DNA from: Eucalyptus grandis
Lineage: Eukaryota > Streptophyta > Magnoliopsida > Myrtales > Myrtaceae
Reading direction: 5' to 3'
Assembly: GCF_016545825.1 (NCBI RefSeq)
Contig: NC_052618.1
Location: forward strand, 8,299,398-8,363,397
DNA: 64,000 nucleotides
Shown: in pieces, positions 24,161 to 35,499 of the stretch
Layout: the number at the start of each line of letters is the position of its first letter
Position numbering within the stretch: position 1 is the first letter of the stretch
Position numbers and translations under genes: made by a program
The notes under the pieces: generated by a model
Told to the model about the DNA's origin: nothing
Database searches by the model: none
The model's input: only the letters and a program-made list of their open reading frames with translations

Positions 24161-24431
24161 TGGTATGCCTGCAAAAAAAATCTCTGCTTCGCAATGTTTT
24201 GTTTAGTTAATCAGATCGGAAAAAGCAAAACTTTCTGCTGCAACAGATTGAATGGTGATGTGTTTCTTGATTTTTTTTTTTTTTTTTTTTGGAGAGTAGT
24301 GAACATCGTTACGCTTGGACATTGCATCTTTCCAAAGTTCCGGGTATGTTACAAGTCGAATTCATGCGGAGCGTGGGATCGATAAAATAAAAGGTTGAAG
24401 GCAATCCTCATCTATTGCCATTATAAGATCA

Positions 24432-24720
24432 CTACAATCTGGAACTCAGTTCCAAACATGACATAGAAATTAATGGACGAACAATTGAAATGCGCACGAT
24501 GACACAATGCAGAAAGCATACCAAACCTTCATTAGGGGATGTCCCAAATCGCTTCTGGAATAGAAGCAGATCATGCTCTGGGTTGATCCAAGTCAAATTC
24601 ATCATCTCCGATGAGGAAGAAGGGTGGGCCTGAAGCAGCAAATTCGACGATTCCGAGTTGCGGCAGACTCTGCACGGAACGAGGCCGCTTAGCTTTTTAC
24701 TCATGATGATTTCGAGTTGT
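24432..24720 (-). pseudogene. RIBA relic 1 (N-terminal part)
   Basis: On the minus strand, the frame containing FDLDQP continues through an in-frame stop to SASIPEAIWDI and then two stops. This corresponds to the segment just before the DHBP synthase domain of plant RIBA (GFASIPEAIEDIRQGK-like). The upstream part (GLVPCRVCRNSESSNLLLQ) aligns at DNA level with 32440-32515 and 40930-41005 in the other two RIBA relics. Downstream exons are absent here. Confidence 0.6.
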
Positions 24721-25035
24721 GATTTGGGGCTTTTTTTTCGTCAGCAAAAGTCCTAAATTTCGAAACGATCGGGCATTGCAATTGTCAAGTTGTGGGGAAA
24801 TTCGAAGAGGCGAGGCTTCGTAACTAAATTTGCGCGCGTTGTCAATCTTAATTCATGAAGAGATCACAGGTGTGGTTTTGAAATTTCATTTTCTTAAATT
24901 TATGAGCTCATCAGATTACCAATTCTAATAGAAGACAGCGTCCTTTTTTCTTTTTCTTTCTTTTCTTTTATTTTAAACTAATTGGATGTGTATAGAAAGA
25001 AAATTACTGTTATTTATAAATTGAGAGGTTGCAAT

Positions 25036-25296
25036 CAGGGGTGTCTAACTTAACCAAACCATTCGGGTGTGCAACAAATTTGAACTGAACCACGCCTTGA
25101 AACGAGTTCGGTTCCAATCGATTTGATTTTTTGGTTTTCTTTTTTGAAATATTAAAAAGAGGTTTACAGAGAAAATGAGAGAGATTGTGTGAATTGTTAA
25201 TCATCTCTGATTCACTTGAACTGAGAAGAAAATACGCAAAAATTCAGCTCGGTTCAAACTTCTATTCGGTCTTCCAATTCGGTTTTGACACCCCTA
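25036..25296. mobile_element. hAT-type MITE, 261 bp
   Basis: It begins caggggtgtc and ends gacaccccta, terminal inverted repeats of the hAT type; inside are ggttcggtt-type motifs. The flanking 8 bp do not match well (gttgcaat against atcgtgat), so the target-site duplication has decayed or the ends are off by a base or two. Confidence 0.6.
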
Positions 25297-25469
25297 ATCG
25301 TGATAAAGATGATTAGTGTGTTATTAACCCATGAAGCATTGCGTATGCTATTGTAGAATCTGAGAGCACTATATTAATAGCATTTTTAGGTATCAAATTG
25401 CCTGGTTGGGATTGAGAACTTCAAATTTTTAAGCTAGAAAATACTAGCATAAATGGACATCTTGTTTGC

Positions 25470-25775
25470 CTTTTTCTTTAGGGTTTGCTCGCATTTATTC
25501 TTTTTTTCATCATATATTGGTTTGCAGAACTTCTACTTGGGAGAGTGTTACTTGTGAATTCGTGAAGAGATACATTCAAAAGAATCGAGAAATTGCGACT
25601 TTTTAAGTATTTAGACGAATCGTGGCTAGGGCAGCTCAGGACCTAACAACACGGTTGGCCCGCATTCGCGAGAGAAGCTTGTCTGCATCAAACGTTTGTA
25701 TGCGTTGAGCTCACACCGGTAGGGACGATCTTGTGTTCAAAGTCTCAATCTTCAGCAATGCTAGTAAGGACCAAT
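25470..25775 (+). pseudogene. B3-domain (REM-like) relic
   Basis: In one frame, 25553-25612 reads CEFVKRYIQKNREIATF, a B3 middle segment. The next part reads YLDESWLGQLR in another frame, and further downstream comes GRDDLVFKVSIFSNA, the last B3 strands. At least three frame changes or stops separate the parts. The segment 25310-25680 is homologous to 32695-33560, where a hAT element has split the copy. Confidence 0.65.
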
Positions 25776-26099
25776 AGAGACGAACATCGGAAGTGCCACT
25801 TGAGGCTGTCTATCAGCTGTAGTGACAGAGGGTCGTAGACACAAGGTCGGAGGGTTGAAAAAGGCAGTAAAAACCATAATTTAGGAATCTAATGATTTTC
25901 AGTTTAAGTATAAATGCCTCCCTAAAGTATTGGAACCTGATATGGACAATCTTTGTCTGGAAAATATAGGAGTCTGGTAGACAAGAAGGAGCAATTCTAT
26001 CTTTGGAAAATCTTCTCCCTCTAATCCTTGGGTTCTAGCTCTTTCAGGCTCTCTTATCCTCACGAATTCTGTTTTAGCATCAATGCACTTCAATTGTTG

Positions 26100-26500
26100 T
26101 TGTTACGTAAGTATCATTAAATGAGAATGAGATGTGTTGTTGCATCTATTAACTGTCATTTTGGAAGTTCTCCTTGTCGACGTGTCCTGATACACGTGGA
26201 ACAACAATTTGCATGTGATAATTGTCATTTTGGGACTCAAGGTCGACCCTTCTCTGAAAAAAAAGTAGCAGAGAAAGCCTCTCCTGTGAGGGCGAGAGCG
26301 GGAGCAAAATCAGGAGATAGGGCTTTGCTTTCAAGTGGACGAGTGTCTGTCCAATTGAAAATTGGTAGACCGATTGGAGTTTCGATTTGGGGCTTCTTAG
26401 GTGGACAAATTCCTTAAATTCAAAGCCATCGGGCCATACATTGTTAATTTGTGATGGAAATCCGAAGAGACAAGGAGCACGCAGAGTATGGGATCAATAA
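26100..26500. repeat. duplicated segment shared with 42020-42520
   Basis: Shared phrases include aattgtcattttgggactca, gattggagtttcgatttggg and aatttgtgatggaaatccgaagag. Parts also recur at 24725-24835, 30640-30710 and 32510-32590. I read this as part of a duplicated block, possibly the 5' flank of one of the dead genes. I see no protein motif. Confidence 0.5.
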
Positions 26501-26516
26501 AATAAAAGGTCAAAAG

Positions 26517-27478
26517 TAGGGGTGAGTATGGTCCAGGTTGGGCCGGTCCACTCCCTAACTCTATGATCAATCCGCACAGTACCGATTCTCAATTTTTGAG
26601 ACCGAGGACCGACCCTATTAAGCTTGGGACTGAGGACTGGATTGACCAAGTGGATTCGGTTCGGTTCCAAGGTCAACTCGGAACCAACTGATAATTTTTA
26701 TTTCATTTTTAATACTCATTGAAAAAGTGATTGAGGATCGGACCAACCCAGTGGGTTCGATCCAGTTCCAGGATCAATCTAGGACCAACCAATAATTTTT
26801 TATACTCCTTGAAAAAGCAATCGAGAACCGGACCAACTCAATGGGTTTGATGACGAGCGATGTCAACTAAGAAATGCAAGCGGTGAGGGTCAAGTAGGGT
26901 GAGCATTGAACAAAGTGAGCATCGAATGTCGAGCGGGGAGCAAGCCAAGTGAGCATTGAGCGGTGAGCAGCATGAGTGACCTAAAGCGAGCGAGGCGAGT
27001 ATTGAGTGGCAAGCGGAGAAGTTGTTTCTCTCTATTTTGGCAAATTGAAAACTAAAGAGACAAATAAGACAGAAGAGAATGAGTACTAAATGAAAATGCC
27101 ATAAGGAGCTGTTTATACCCTTTTGGATGTCGTGAGGACTCATCACAAAAACATTTTCTTTCCTTGTAAATTATAACTATTAACGCCGTAAAAGATATTA
27201 AAAATCTAAATTATTAAAGAATAATGTAAAATTACTTGAACTACTCACTAAATAATCGTTTAATGTTGCTGACGTCATTTATTTTATATAAAAAAATTAT
27301 AAATAATAAATATATAGTCATGATTGGTTCGGGTTGGACCGACCATGGACTCCCAATTGCGATGACCAACCCGCACAGTGTTGATCTAGAAATCTCTTGG
27401 GGAACCGGACCAGGACTGGCAGGGTTAGGCCGGTCTAGGGTTAGTCCAGGGTTGACCCTGGACCGACGCTCACCCCTA
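26517..27478. mobile_element. hAT-type non-autonomous element, 962 bp, with 8-bp target-site duplication
   Basis: It starts taggggtgagtatggtccagg and ends cctggaccgacgctcaccccta; the ends are inverted repeats. It is flanked by gtcaaaag at 26509-26516 and 27479-27486, an exact 8-bp duplication typical of hAT. Related sites without the element occur at about 24380-24410 and 37955-37985 (aaaggt..aagcaatcc). The inside is rich in ggaccg/cggtcc motifs and has no transposase frame. Confidence 0.85.
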
Positions 27479-27831
27479 GTCAAAAGCAATCTTATCAGTT
27501 GCCCAAATGGAGAGTTGTTCTATAACAGAGACCTTTAAGTAAATTCCTTCAAGTAAAATCTATCACAATTGAAGTGGTCACAGAAGAGGAAAGAGAGAAT
27601 GTCCTGCACCAAATCCGTATTCATGAAATATGGGGAGGTCTCTAGAGATCGATACACAAAGATTTACGGAGAGGTGAATTAAGGATAATTCTTGACATCC
27701 ATCAATAACACAAAAGAAAGTTCCAATTAGAGGGCTAGTCTTTCACCTTCTTGCTTTACAAAATGGATGAATGACATCGACAGATCAATGATTGTAAAAC
27801 TGAATCGCAATAAAATTTCCATAACTCATGG

Positions 27832-30800
27832 TCAGGGCTTTAAACATAAAGTAATAACACCATCCGTAAGTGAACTCGCTTGTCTCCCCTCAAATAAATC
27901 ATTAGCAGTAGAACTATCCAGCAGCTCCTTCGAGTCAGACACAGCCGGATCAGAAGAAACAGGACTGCTAGGCTTTCCCTTTTTGCCGATGAGATTGCTG
28001 AAGCGACCATTGAATTCCGCTCCATAGTGTGCCCCATCTTGAACGTTTTGTCCCCAAGTATCTCTTCTCCTTTGTATGGGAGTTACTAGGGGGACTGTCT
28101 CAGCAATCATCAGGCCATAATCTTTGAACCCCACGTACTTCATCAGCTTCGTAGTTCTGATTCCCTGGTAGTCAATATGTTAAGCACTAATACAGATGCG
28201 TCAAATGCTGTAAAAAGAAATGATGGAGTGATTCTTTAGAGTAATTAGATCTCGTCTTTTTAAGACAAGAAGTTGAAGCTCCGCTTTAGTGACCAGCTTC
28301 CTCTAATAGTCCTACAAAATGATGTACTATTTCTGAAACTGTTGCCTCTCACATCAGTATAGTTTCTGACTTAAGGAAGAAATACCCGAACACCGATTCC
28401 GTACTCTTGAGAGTAAACAGGCAATCCAAGTTCCACATTTGCTTCCATGGAAGCACGCCCACCATCCTGCAAGTTATAGGCACGTAATATGTGCCTCAGA
28501 CCTATTCCTCTCCTTTGTGCCCTCAGGGGTAGACCAGCACGGCCCTACCAGCCGCTTCAATCTGCTTCATTGCAAGTGCAAGCTGGTCGCAGTCGCGTCT
28601 AGCAGATCCAAACATGTCTCCTGGGATGCATCCTGAGGATACCCTCACAAGGACATCTTGATCACCTCCGTCACTCTGTTCAGAAGTTAAACAATAAAGT
28701 ATGAATCACATGATGGGAAATATTGCTGTCTGAAGGAAGGACATAAAATACGAAAAACTAGAGACTCTGCTTTTAATCAAAATTACGGCATTCCTATATC
28801 AATTGCAGACACAAACAGGCCCCTTATCAATCATTTCATAGACTATAAGAAAGAATTATTGTTCCCAGCAGTTCACGAAAATCCTAACAATCATTTCTCC
28901 CAGTGTTACCTTTCCTGTCCAGACAAAATTTGTTATCCAACTAAGATAAATTTGGTACTCCAAATTATGATTGACACATGATTAGACATTCTTTTACAAG
29001 CTTTCAAAAACATTTAATGGAGTTCCTCCCAAAAGATAACATCAATTTTTCAGTGGTGTGATTATTTAACTCTAAAGCTTGACAGCCTGCTCTAGTAAAA
29101 TCATTGTCAAACAAAATCATGCAATGGAAATACATAAGATGAAGCGCAAATTGAAGTTGTGCTGAAAAATTGGACTGCTACAAACATTATCTTCTAAGTT
29201 TACAATTAATCAATTCAAAACTCTCTGTTCAATAGTTTCTGAATTCTTAAAACAGTTTTATCAATTAACTCATAATCTATCTCAAATTGACCATTGCTAT
29301 TTGCTCGATTCCATCTAATATCGACCTATAGCAATGGGCTGTAAAAGGCCCCACATTGTTGGTAATCTTGCAGCAGGAGCACGTTCAACTCATTTATCTC
29401 TTTTCCAGCTGTACCTATAAATTTATGCATCCAATGAAGAGTGAATCATTTCTCACTCACACGGTATAAGAAGCTTCTCGATATAGTCAGAATACAATCT
29501 AGATGTTCTATCCGTATTTCCTGGTGATAATGCTGAGAATGCACCTCAAACTCTGCCTCTGTAAGTGGTCAACTGACATTCAGACATGGGTTTTGAAACG
29601 AGGTATATACAAGAAAATGTACATACAGATAACTGCGGCCACAGGCTCCTTGACAAAATTTGGCAAGAATCCTGGCCATTCATAACCATATACTAATCTA
29701 ACGACACCATACACATAAAAAATTGTGAGAAACAACTCTTCAGAACCCCCAAAACCATTGATCTGCATGGTGTTGACGAACGGAACAACAACCACAAGCT
29801 TAAAGCATAAACTAAACTTGAGACATCAACAGACCAAAATGGCTTATGCTTCTCTCCCTTTTGCTATGCAAAACAACAGCCCAACAGTAACCCATAAGAG
29901 ACTCTTTTTTCCCACCCCACCCAGGGTTCCAAGGTTTCTACTCTTCATTTATCCACTCCCAAAAAGGGGAGATGCCGCAGTGACAACATCTTGACCAAAA
30001 GAGCCAACACTTAAGAAGTGACGGTTGCAGCTGAAATTGGATTTGATCGTCCTTAAAAAGTATTTTGCATTGGATTGCTGGGAAGAGAATATTTACCTGA
30101 TGAGATCAGCAATAGATGCATTTTTCAAGTTCTCCCGCTGTGCAAACCCATGGAGCTTAGGTAATCTTTCCATGGAGCCATCATCACCCACTACCTCACA
30201 AAGAGAACTGCCACAGGTTAGCGAACACAGCAAGGTCGACAGAAGCCTCTGTATGCCCAGCTCTTTTCAGGGCACCGCCCTCCCTGTACTTCAATGGGAA
30301 AACATGTCCCGGCCTGTTGAAATCTTCAGGTTTTGGAATCTCCAGACGCAAGAGCCAAAGCTGTCGCCGCCCTGTCACGCATTGATACGCCTGTAGTCGT
30401 CCCATGCTCTGCATCCCATAACAATATTGCTTAACTACCATCCATCACAAGGTAAGAGAAGAGATGATTAAAGAAAACAACCAAGCTGATCGAAGGCTAT
30501 TAGGAAATCAAGAATTCGAGAAAACAATATTGTTCTACTGAACTATAAAAGTGCGCGTTATCTATCATTACTTTCGAAAATTGATTATCCCTACCTGAAG
30601 GAACCAGTAACAGTCAATTATCTTCAACTAAGTTCTGATAATAAAAAAAAGCCCTAAATTCGAAACGATCGGGCACTGGCATTGTCAATCTGTGGGGAAT
30701 CTTTCAGCAGAAAATGCAAGCGTTTGATCAAGGTCGCTTTTGGAGAGTCTTTTTCCGATGGAGATTAGAATCTGAGGAGACAATAAAAGAGCAATTTCTC

Positions 30801-32520
30801 CAGTGATATCAACTTGGACCATCTTTCTCCTCTTCAGATTTGAAGTGGTGATGGAAAGAAGATGGAGGGAGGGAGGCGGGGGAAGAAGAGGAGGGAACGG
30901 GGTGTAGGCTTTGCGATGGCTGAGCTCACCGCAACGGACGTTACGAAATAAGAAGAGTCTTTCTCTTCTCCCTTGACGACGAGAGTCTCCCACTTTAGAA
31001 TTATTTTCCTTTTTTTTCAAAGATTAATTATTAAAAGAAAAATTCTACTGGGCCCCAAAAAAGAACAAAAAATATGAAAGGAGGTGGCACGAAATGATCT
31101 GGGTCGTACTGGCCCCGACTGAACCGCCCTTCCGCCATCCCTACTTTCCTACACACTCGCCTGGAGACGCTGCCCCAAGAAGACGTGTGGCATTGAAAAA
31201 AGAAGCATGAATATAATGTACAAGAACTCATGTGTACTCATACGTATTCCTTTACTATACTAGCTATTATATAGTTTTTAAACATTTTAAAATAATAGTT
31301 TTGTGATAATGTAGACTAGACGAATTAATCATATTTAGATGTACACGTATTTAAATGATCCATATAAATTTAATCATTATAAATTCTTGACCAATTTTCT
31401 GTTGTGCTTGCTCTGCATCAAGATGATGGCAACACTAAAATTTCTCCCTTGCCCCTTTTTTGTGAACCTCCTAAAACGTGTCATTCTTCCTCTTATCACC
31501 CCGTAGGTGTTACTCCCTCATGAGAGACAATGCCTCGCCCAAACAAATTAGCCATGCAAATCCATTCTATCAAACCAGAGCCTGCAAAAAAAAAAAAAAA
31601 ACCAGAGCCTGCAAAAGCAAGCACGAAACAAACTACTCACGTTGATCATATTCATTCCCACCCACCAAAACAACTTAACGAACCCAAATTCGACTCGAAT
31701 CAACACCTTCTTCCACTTCGATTTGAGAATCAAAAGCGAGAGACGACACTTACCTTGGCTTTCCTAGGTATCATGCAATACCACACCATCAGATTGATTG
31801 TACCATCAAGAAAAGTCTCTGGCTTTGCGATGAAACCCATCACAAGGTATGAGAAAAGATGATTGAAGAATAATTACTAAGCATCTTATGACACATACCA
31901 CAATCACAGTGAAGCTTCTCGTCATTCTCCCTCTGATTCACCATCAAAGGAAGTTGCAAGCGCTTCAAATCTTTCGCCTTTCATGTTCACACAAACAATC
32001 CCAGTACCGTACCCCACGATAAATGCCATAGCCTAAGGTGCTGCGATTATAAGATCACCCTCAATTCTCTCTTCCCTTGTCGTCTACCTCCACTACAATT
32101 TGGAATTCAGTTCTGACTATGACATGGTCAGTTATCGATGAACAATTAAAATGCACTTGATAACGTAAATGCAATGCAAAAAGCACACCAACCTTTCCTT
32201 GGCGGATATCCTTGATCGCTCCTAGAATAGAAGCAAAGCCTGCCTTGGGTCGGTCCAAGTCAAATTTATTATATTGGACGTGGAAACAAGTCCTCATGCA
32301 GCGCAGTATCAGCTGAAAGCGCTCCAAGCGCTATTGCATCGGGTTGCAATTCAATGCCGACTAATTCATCCCCGAGCAGAGTCTCGCTGACAGCAACATT
32401 GCCAGGTTAAGACAAAGTTTCACCACCGGCCGTTATCACCGCAGTTAGGTGGGCCTGAAGCAGCCAATTGGATGATTTTGAGATTTCTGCAGACTATGCA
32501 TGAGACAAGGCCTCTTTTTG
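27832..32520 (-). pseudogene. RIBA relic 2: DHBP synthase / GTP cyclohydrolase II, intron-containing
   Basis: Plant RIBA is a plastid bifunctional enzyme for the first steps of riboflavin synthesis. Minus-strand exon remnants in order are: pre-domain segment ending DIRQGK with a donor at 32191-32192; EGDLIIAAP-stop-AMAF..YGTGIVCVNMKGE (about 32110-31960); DHBP synthase [29 protein letters not shown] (30240-30345), then GDDGSMERLPK..ASIADLIR (30095-30215); GTP cyclohydrolase II GDMFGSARRDC..QLALAM..EAAGRAVLVY (about 28640-28440) and YVGFKDYGLMIAETVPLVT (27832-28143). It carries stops, frameshifts, and an Arg where the zinc-binding CDC motif needs Cys. Retained introns rule out retroposition. 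Confidence 0.8.
31080..31400. repeat. duplicated segment shared with 49610-49990
   Basis: Both copies contain gtccctactttcct near the start, then aatgtacaagaactc, then tagctatt..agcattttaa-like sequence. The two lie 18 kb apart in direct orientation. No coding content is seen. Confidence 0.45.
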
Positions 32521-32889
32521 CGTCAACAAAGGGCCCTAACTAAGAAGATCAGGCACTGCATTGTCAATTTCTTGGGAAATTCGAAGAGACGCACGTGGAT
32601 GGCGATGCTCATGCTCTGTTTTCATCGACAAATCTGATATCATGTTGACGTGCCTGCTCTGTTTTCACTGCGTTACAACCGAGAGGATGTAGTAGAGGCG
32701 ATCAGTGTTCGTAACCCATGAAGCGTTACCATGGGAGTTCAAAAATAGTGTACGCTATTGTAGAGTTCGAGGACACAATATTGATGGCATTTTGGCTTCA
32801 AATTGCCGGATTGGGATTGAGGACTTTAGATTTTTATACTAGAAAAAAGCAGCATAATGTACATTTAGTTGGCCTTTTCTTCTTTGGTG

Positions 32890-33560
32890 TTTGCTTCTAT
32901 TTATCCAGTTTCTCATCATATATTGGTTGCCATAATATCCACTTGGCATAGTGTTACTTGCGAATTCGTAAAGAGATGACATTAAGATGAATCGGTAAAT
33001 TGAGACTTTTAGGTATCTAGACAAATTGTGGCAAAGCCAGCTCGGGACTAGGGGTGCTCGATTCCCACCCAGGAACAGTAAACTAGCGCATGTAGTCATG
33101 AAACCGAACCAATATCCTAAGGAATCGTCGAAAACTGACTAGTTGGTAGGGTCCGACCAATTCTCGGTTCGGACAGTTCCTTTTGGTTTGTTAGAATATT
33201 TAAACAATAAAATAAACCATGCATTCATCTAACAACTTAAACTTTTAGAACAGTAGTAGTCCCATAAAATCCCACATAATATCAAAGTTGAAGATCTTGA
33301 GTTCAAATCTTACCATGCCCCATTTGCCTCCTCAATTTCCACGCTTCATACTAGGTAAAAAACCAGACCAAGCATGAGGGGATCGCTAAAATATTTAAAT
33401 AATAAAATTAATCATGCTTTTATCTAACTGTTTAAATTTTTAGAACAGTCACTAGTAGTCTCACAAAATTTCACATGCTCACACCTACTCAGGACCTATC
33501 AACACAGTTTTGCAGCAAACATATCCAATGGTTGGCCCACGTTCATAAGAGATAAATCAA
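32890..33560 (+). pseudogene. B3-domain (REM-like) relic split by a hAT element
   Basis: It is homologous to 25310-25680. The B3 middle segment (near 32940-33040) stops abruptly at the hAT element (33049-33487) and resumes at ctcaggacctatcaacac. Stops and frame changes are present on both sides. Confidence 0.6.
33049..33487. mobile_element. hAT-type MITE, 439 bp, with 8-bp target-site duplication
   Basis: It begins taggggtgctcg and ends gagc..acaccta-like sequence (gctcacaccta), imperfect inverted repeats. Flanks are ctcgggac (33041-33048) and ctcaggac (33488-33495), an 8-bp duplication with one mismatch. The homologous copy at about 25636-25645 shows the unbroken site gctcaggacctaacaac. Confidence 0.85.
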
Positions 33561-34119
33561 ACAAGGAAACTATGTTGATGAGGACTTATTAACCCGGGGA
33601 ACAATGTGTTTAACTCGGTGAGTGTTGAACAATTGTGATTATATGGTTTGGCTATTTTGATGCAATGACCGGGAAAAGTTCAAATTCTGAAGAGTTACAA
33701 GATAGCTTTGTATTATTCTATCACCAATTAAAGTGTATTGAAAGAAGATTGATAACTTCAGATTTTTGACTACATTCATGTGCATCTCTTACGATTAATC
33801 TTTTATGGCCTTATAAGAATGAAAAATAGTCGAAGCGGAGAGAAATTTTATTGGATGAATGTGAATTCTATACTCCACATATTCCTATCGTGGGTGTGTC
33901 CACGTACCGCGACCATTAATACAAGAATCATTTATATAACTTGTCAATTAATAATTGATTAATACACCAATAAAATTTCAAGGCAGAGGATCTCCATTTT
34001 CATTGGACATGTCAATAGTATTTTCATCATATTCCTATATGATTTGGGTCTGCCTATGAGATTATGCACATGTGGTCTGGTTAACATTTCTTGTGTTAGT
34101 CATACTACCTAGTATGTTC

Positions 34120-34410
34120 TTACTCATAGATCATTTGTTGATCAAAAATCAACTTCGTGGATTTTCCTGGGCAGGGTTTTAAAGGTTTGCATCAATGGAA
34201 GAATGAAAACCGCAAGTCTTAAATATTTGGACGGATCATGGCCAGTGAAACTCCTTTATTACCCTCAAAATGGCATGAAAAAAGCTCTTTGCCGGTTGGG
34301 CCGCATTTCAAGGAGGAACTTCTCTAAAGGAAGGAGATGTTCGCGTGTTCGAGCTCGTTGGCATTGATAATATTGAACTCAAAGTCTCCTTTTTTACTAT
34401 TATTATTTTC
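34120..34410 (+). pseudogene. B3-domain (REM-like) relic, C-terminal half
   Basis: It reads LKYLDGSWPVKLLYYP..KKAL, then after a one-base shift GWAAF and LKEGDVRVFELVGIDNIELKVSFF, the second half of a B3 domain. One frameshift and upstream stops mark it as dead. The right part closely matches 24050-24130 and 37630-37700. Confidence 0.7.
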
Positions 34411-34868
34411 GATATACCAATTACGTAAACTTTCACATGCTAATCGGTAATTTCAAAGTCTGTGGCAGCACAGTTGAAACCATTGATAGATATATTAATG
34501 GAAAAATAATAGAAAATGAGATCAAATGAGTGGTTAATTCGCTTCTTTTTCTCAAGGAACAATCAGGTGTATAAATAATCACATTATTGTCGCATTATCT
34601 AATGGTGGTCCATTCTTCAGATAACATATTTTTGGGGAACGTCCTTTTAAGATAAGATCGTAGATAAGCACCACTAGATTAGACCACCCAAAGATGCAGT
34701 TAATTAACCTTATGATTTATTTCTGTGACCATTAACTAATTACTAATAGAAAAAGGAGGATGCCCGACTAAGTTTGTGCCTAACTATGATCTGTGATCAT
34801 TGACATGGGGTTGGGAAATTAGTATAGGCCATACCAAGTGATAATTACATGGTTTCATTGTTGAAAGG

Positions 34869-35078
34869 GTGGCGGAAATTCCCGAAGCAATACTCATTGG
34901 TCATGGTCATCTCATAATTTTCAATTACAAAGGGAACTCTATTTTTCGCAAAATAATATCCAACAAGAGCGATTCGGAAATAGATTATTTGCCAATCAGC
35001 GGCAAACTATCAAACCTCGGGAGCGAATTTCTCTCAGCAAAAGCGGAAGATGTCGTGGAAAAAGAAGATATGAAGTGA
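34869..35078 (+). pseudogene. B3-domain (REM-like) relic, end of a first B3 domain
   Basis: An open segment of about 70 codons reads EIPEAILIGHGHLIIFNYKGNS and SDSEIDYLP. This is the GHG..F.Y.GNS and SEIDY pattern of the first B3 domain in VRN1/REM proteins. It is open but has no start, no splice partner and no first half. Homologous but more decayed copies begin near 50585 and 53095. Confidence 0.65.
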
Positions 35079-35480
35079 AAAAAAAAAATCTCTTTCTCGA
35101 GCTCCAAATAGATTTGATTTCAAGAGCAAAGAGGCATTGGTGTGCTTCATTTGAAAGCTCATGTGATTGCACTTGCAGGTTGCAGCTCCTTGAAGCCCAT
35201 CGTCTTTTGTCCTTGTCATAATTCCTTCAACGTCATGGCTCGTCCTTGTCCTCATCCTCGTCCTCGCCGGAGAGAAGACGGAGTTGTTACTGAGCAGGAG
35301 ACTCCTCGAAGTAGTTTCCTTCCCTTCTTCATACTCTCTGATACGCTGATTCGCTAGTTCAGTAGCTTTAATCAAATTAACAGGCTCATGAAAGTCATCG
35401 ATCTTAATTAACCGGCAAATCAGAATCATTTTTTTAGGAAGCCACTGTCCATAAATAGCTATTTTCAGTTATGTCACTGT
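35034..35480 (-). other. unrecognised open segment on the minus strand
   Basis: An open frame of 131 codons contains a well-mixed stretch (LIKATELANQRIREYEEGKE) that looks protein-like rather than random. I do not recognise the family. The upstream sequence (35480-35770) also has open segments in other frames. It could be a broken exon of another gene or chance. Confidence 0.25.
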
Positions 35481-35499
35481 GCAATTGCCACTCCTCATA

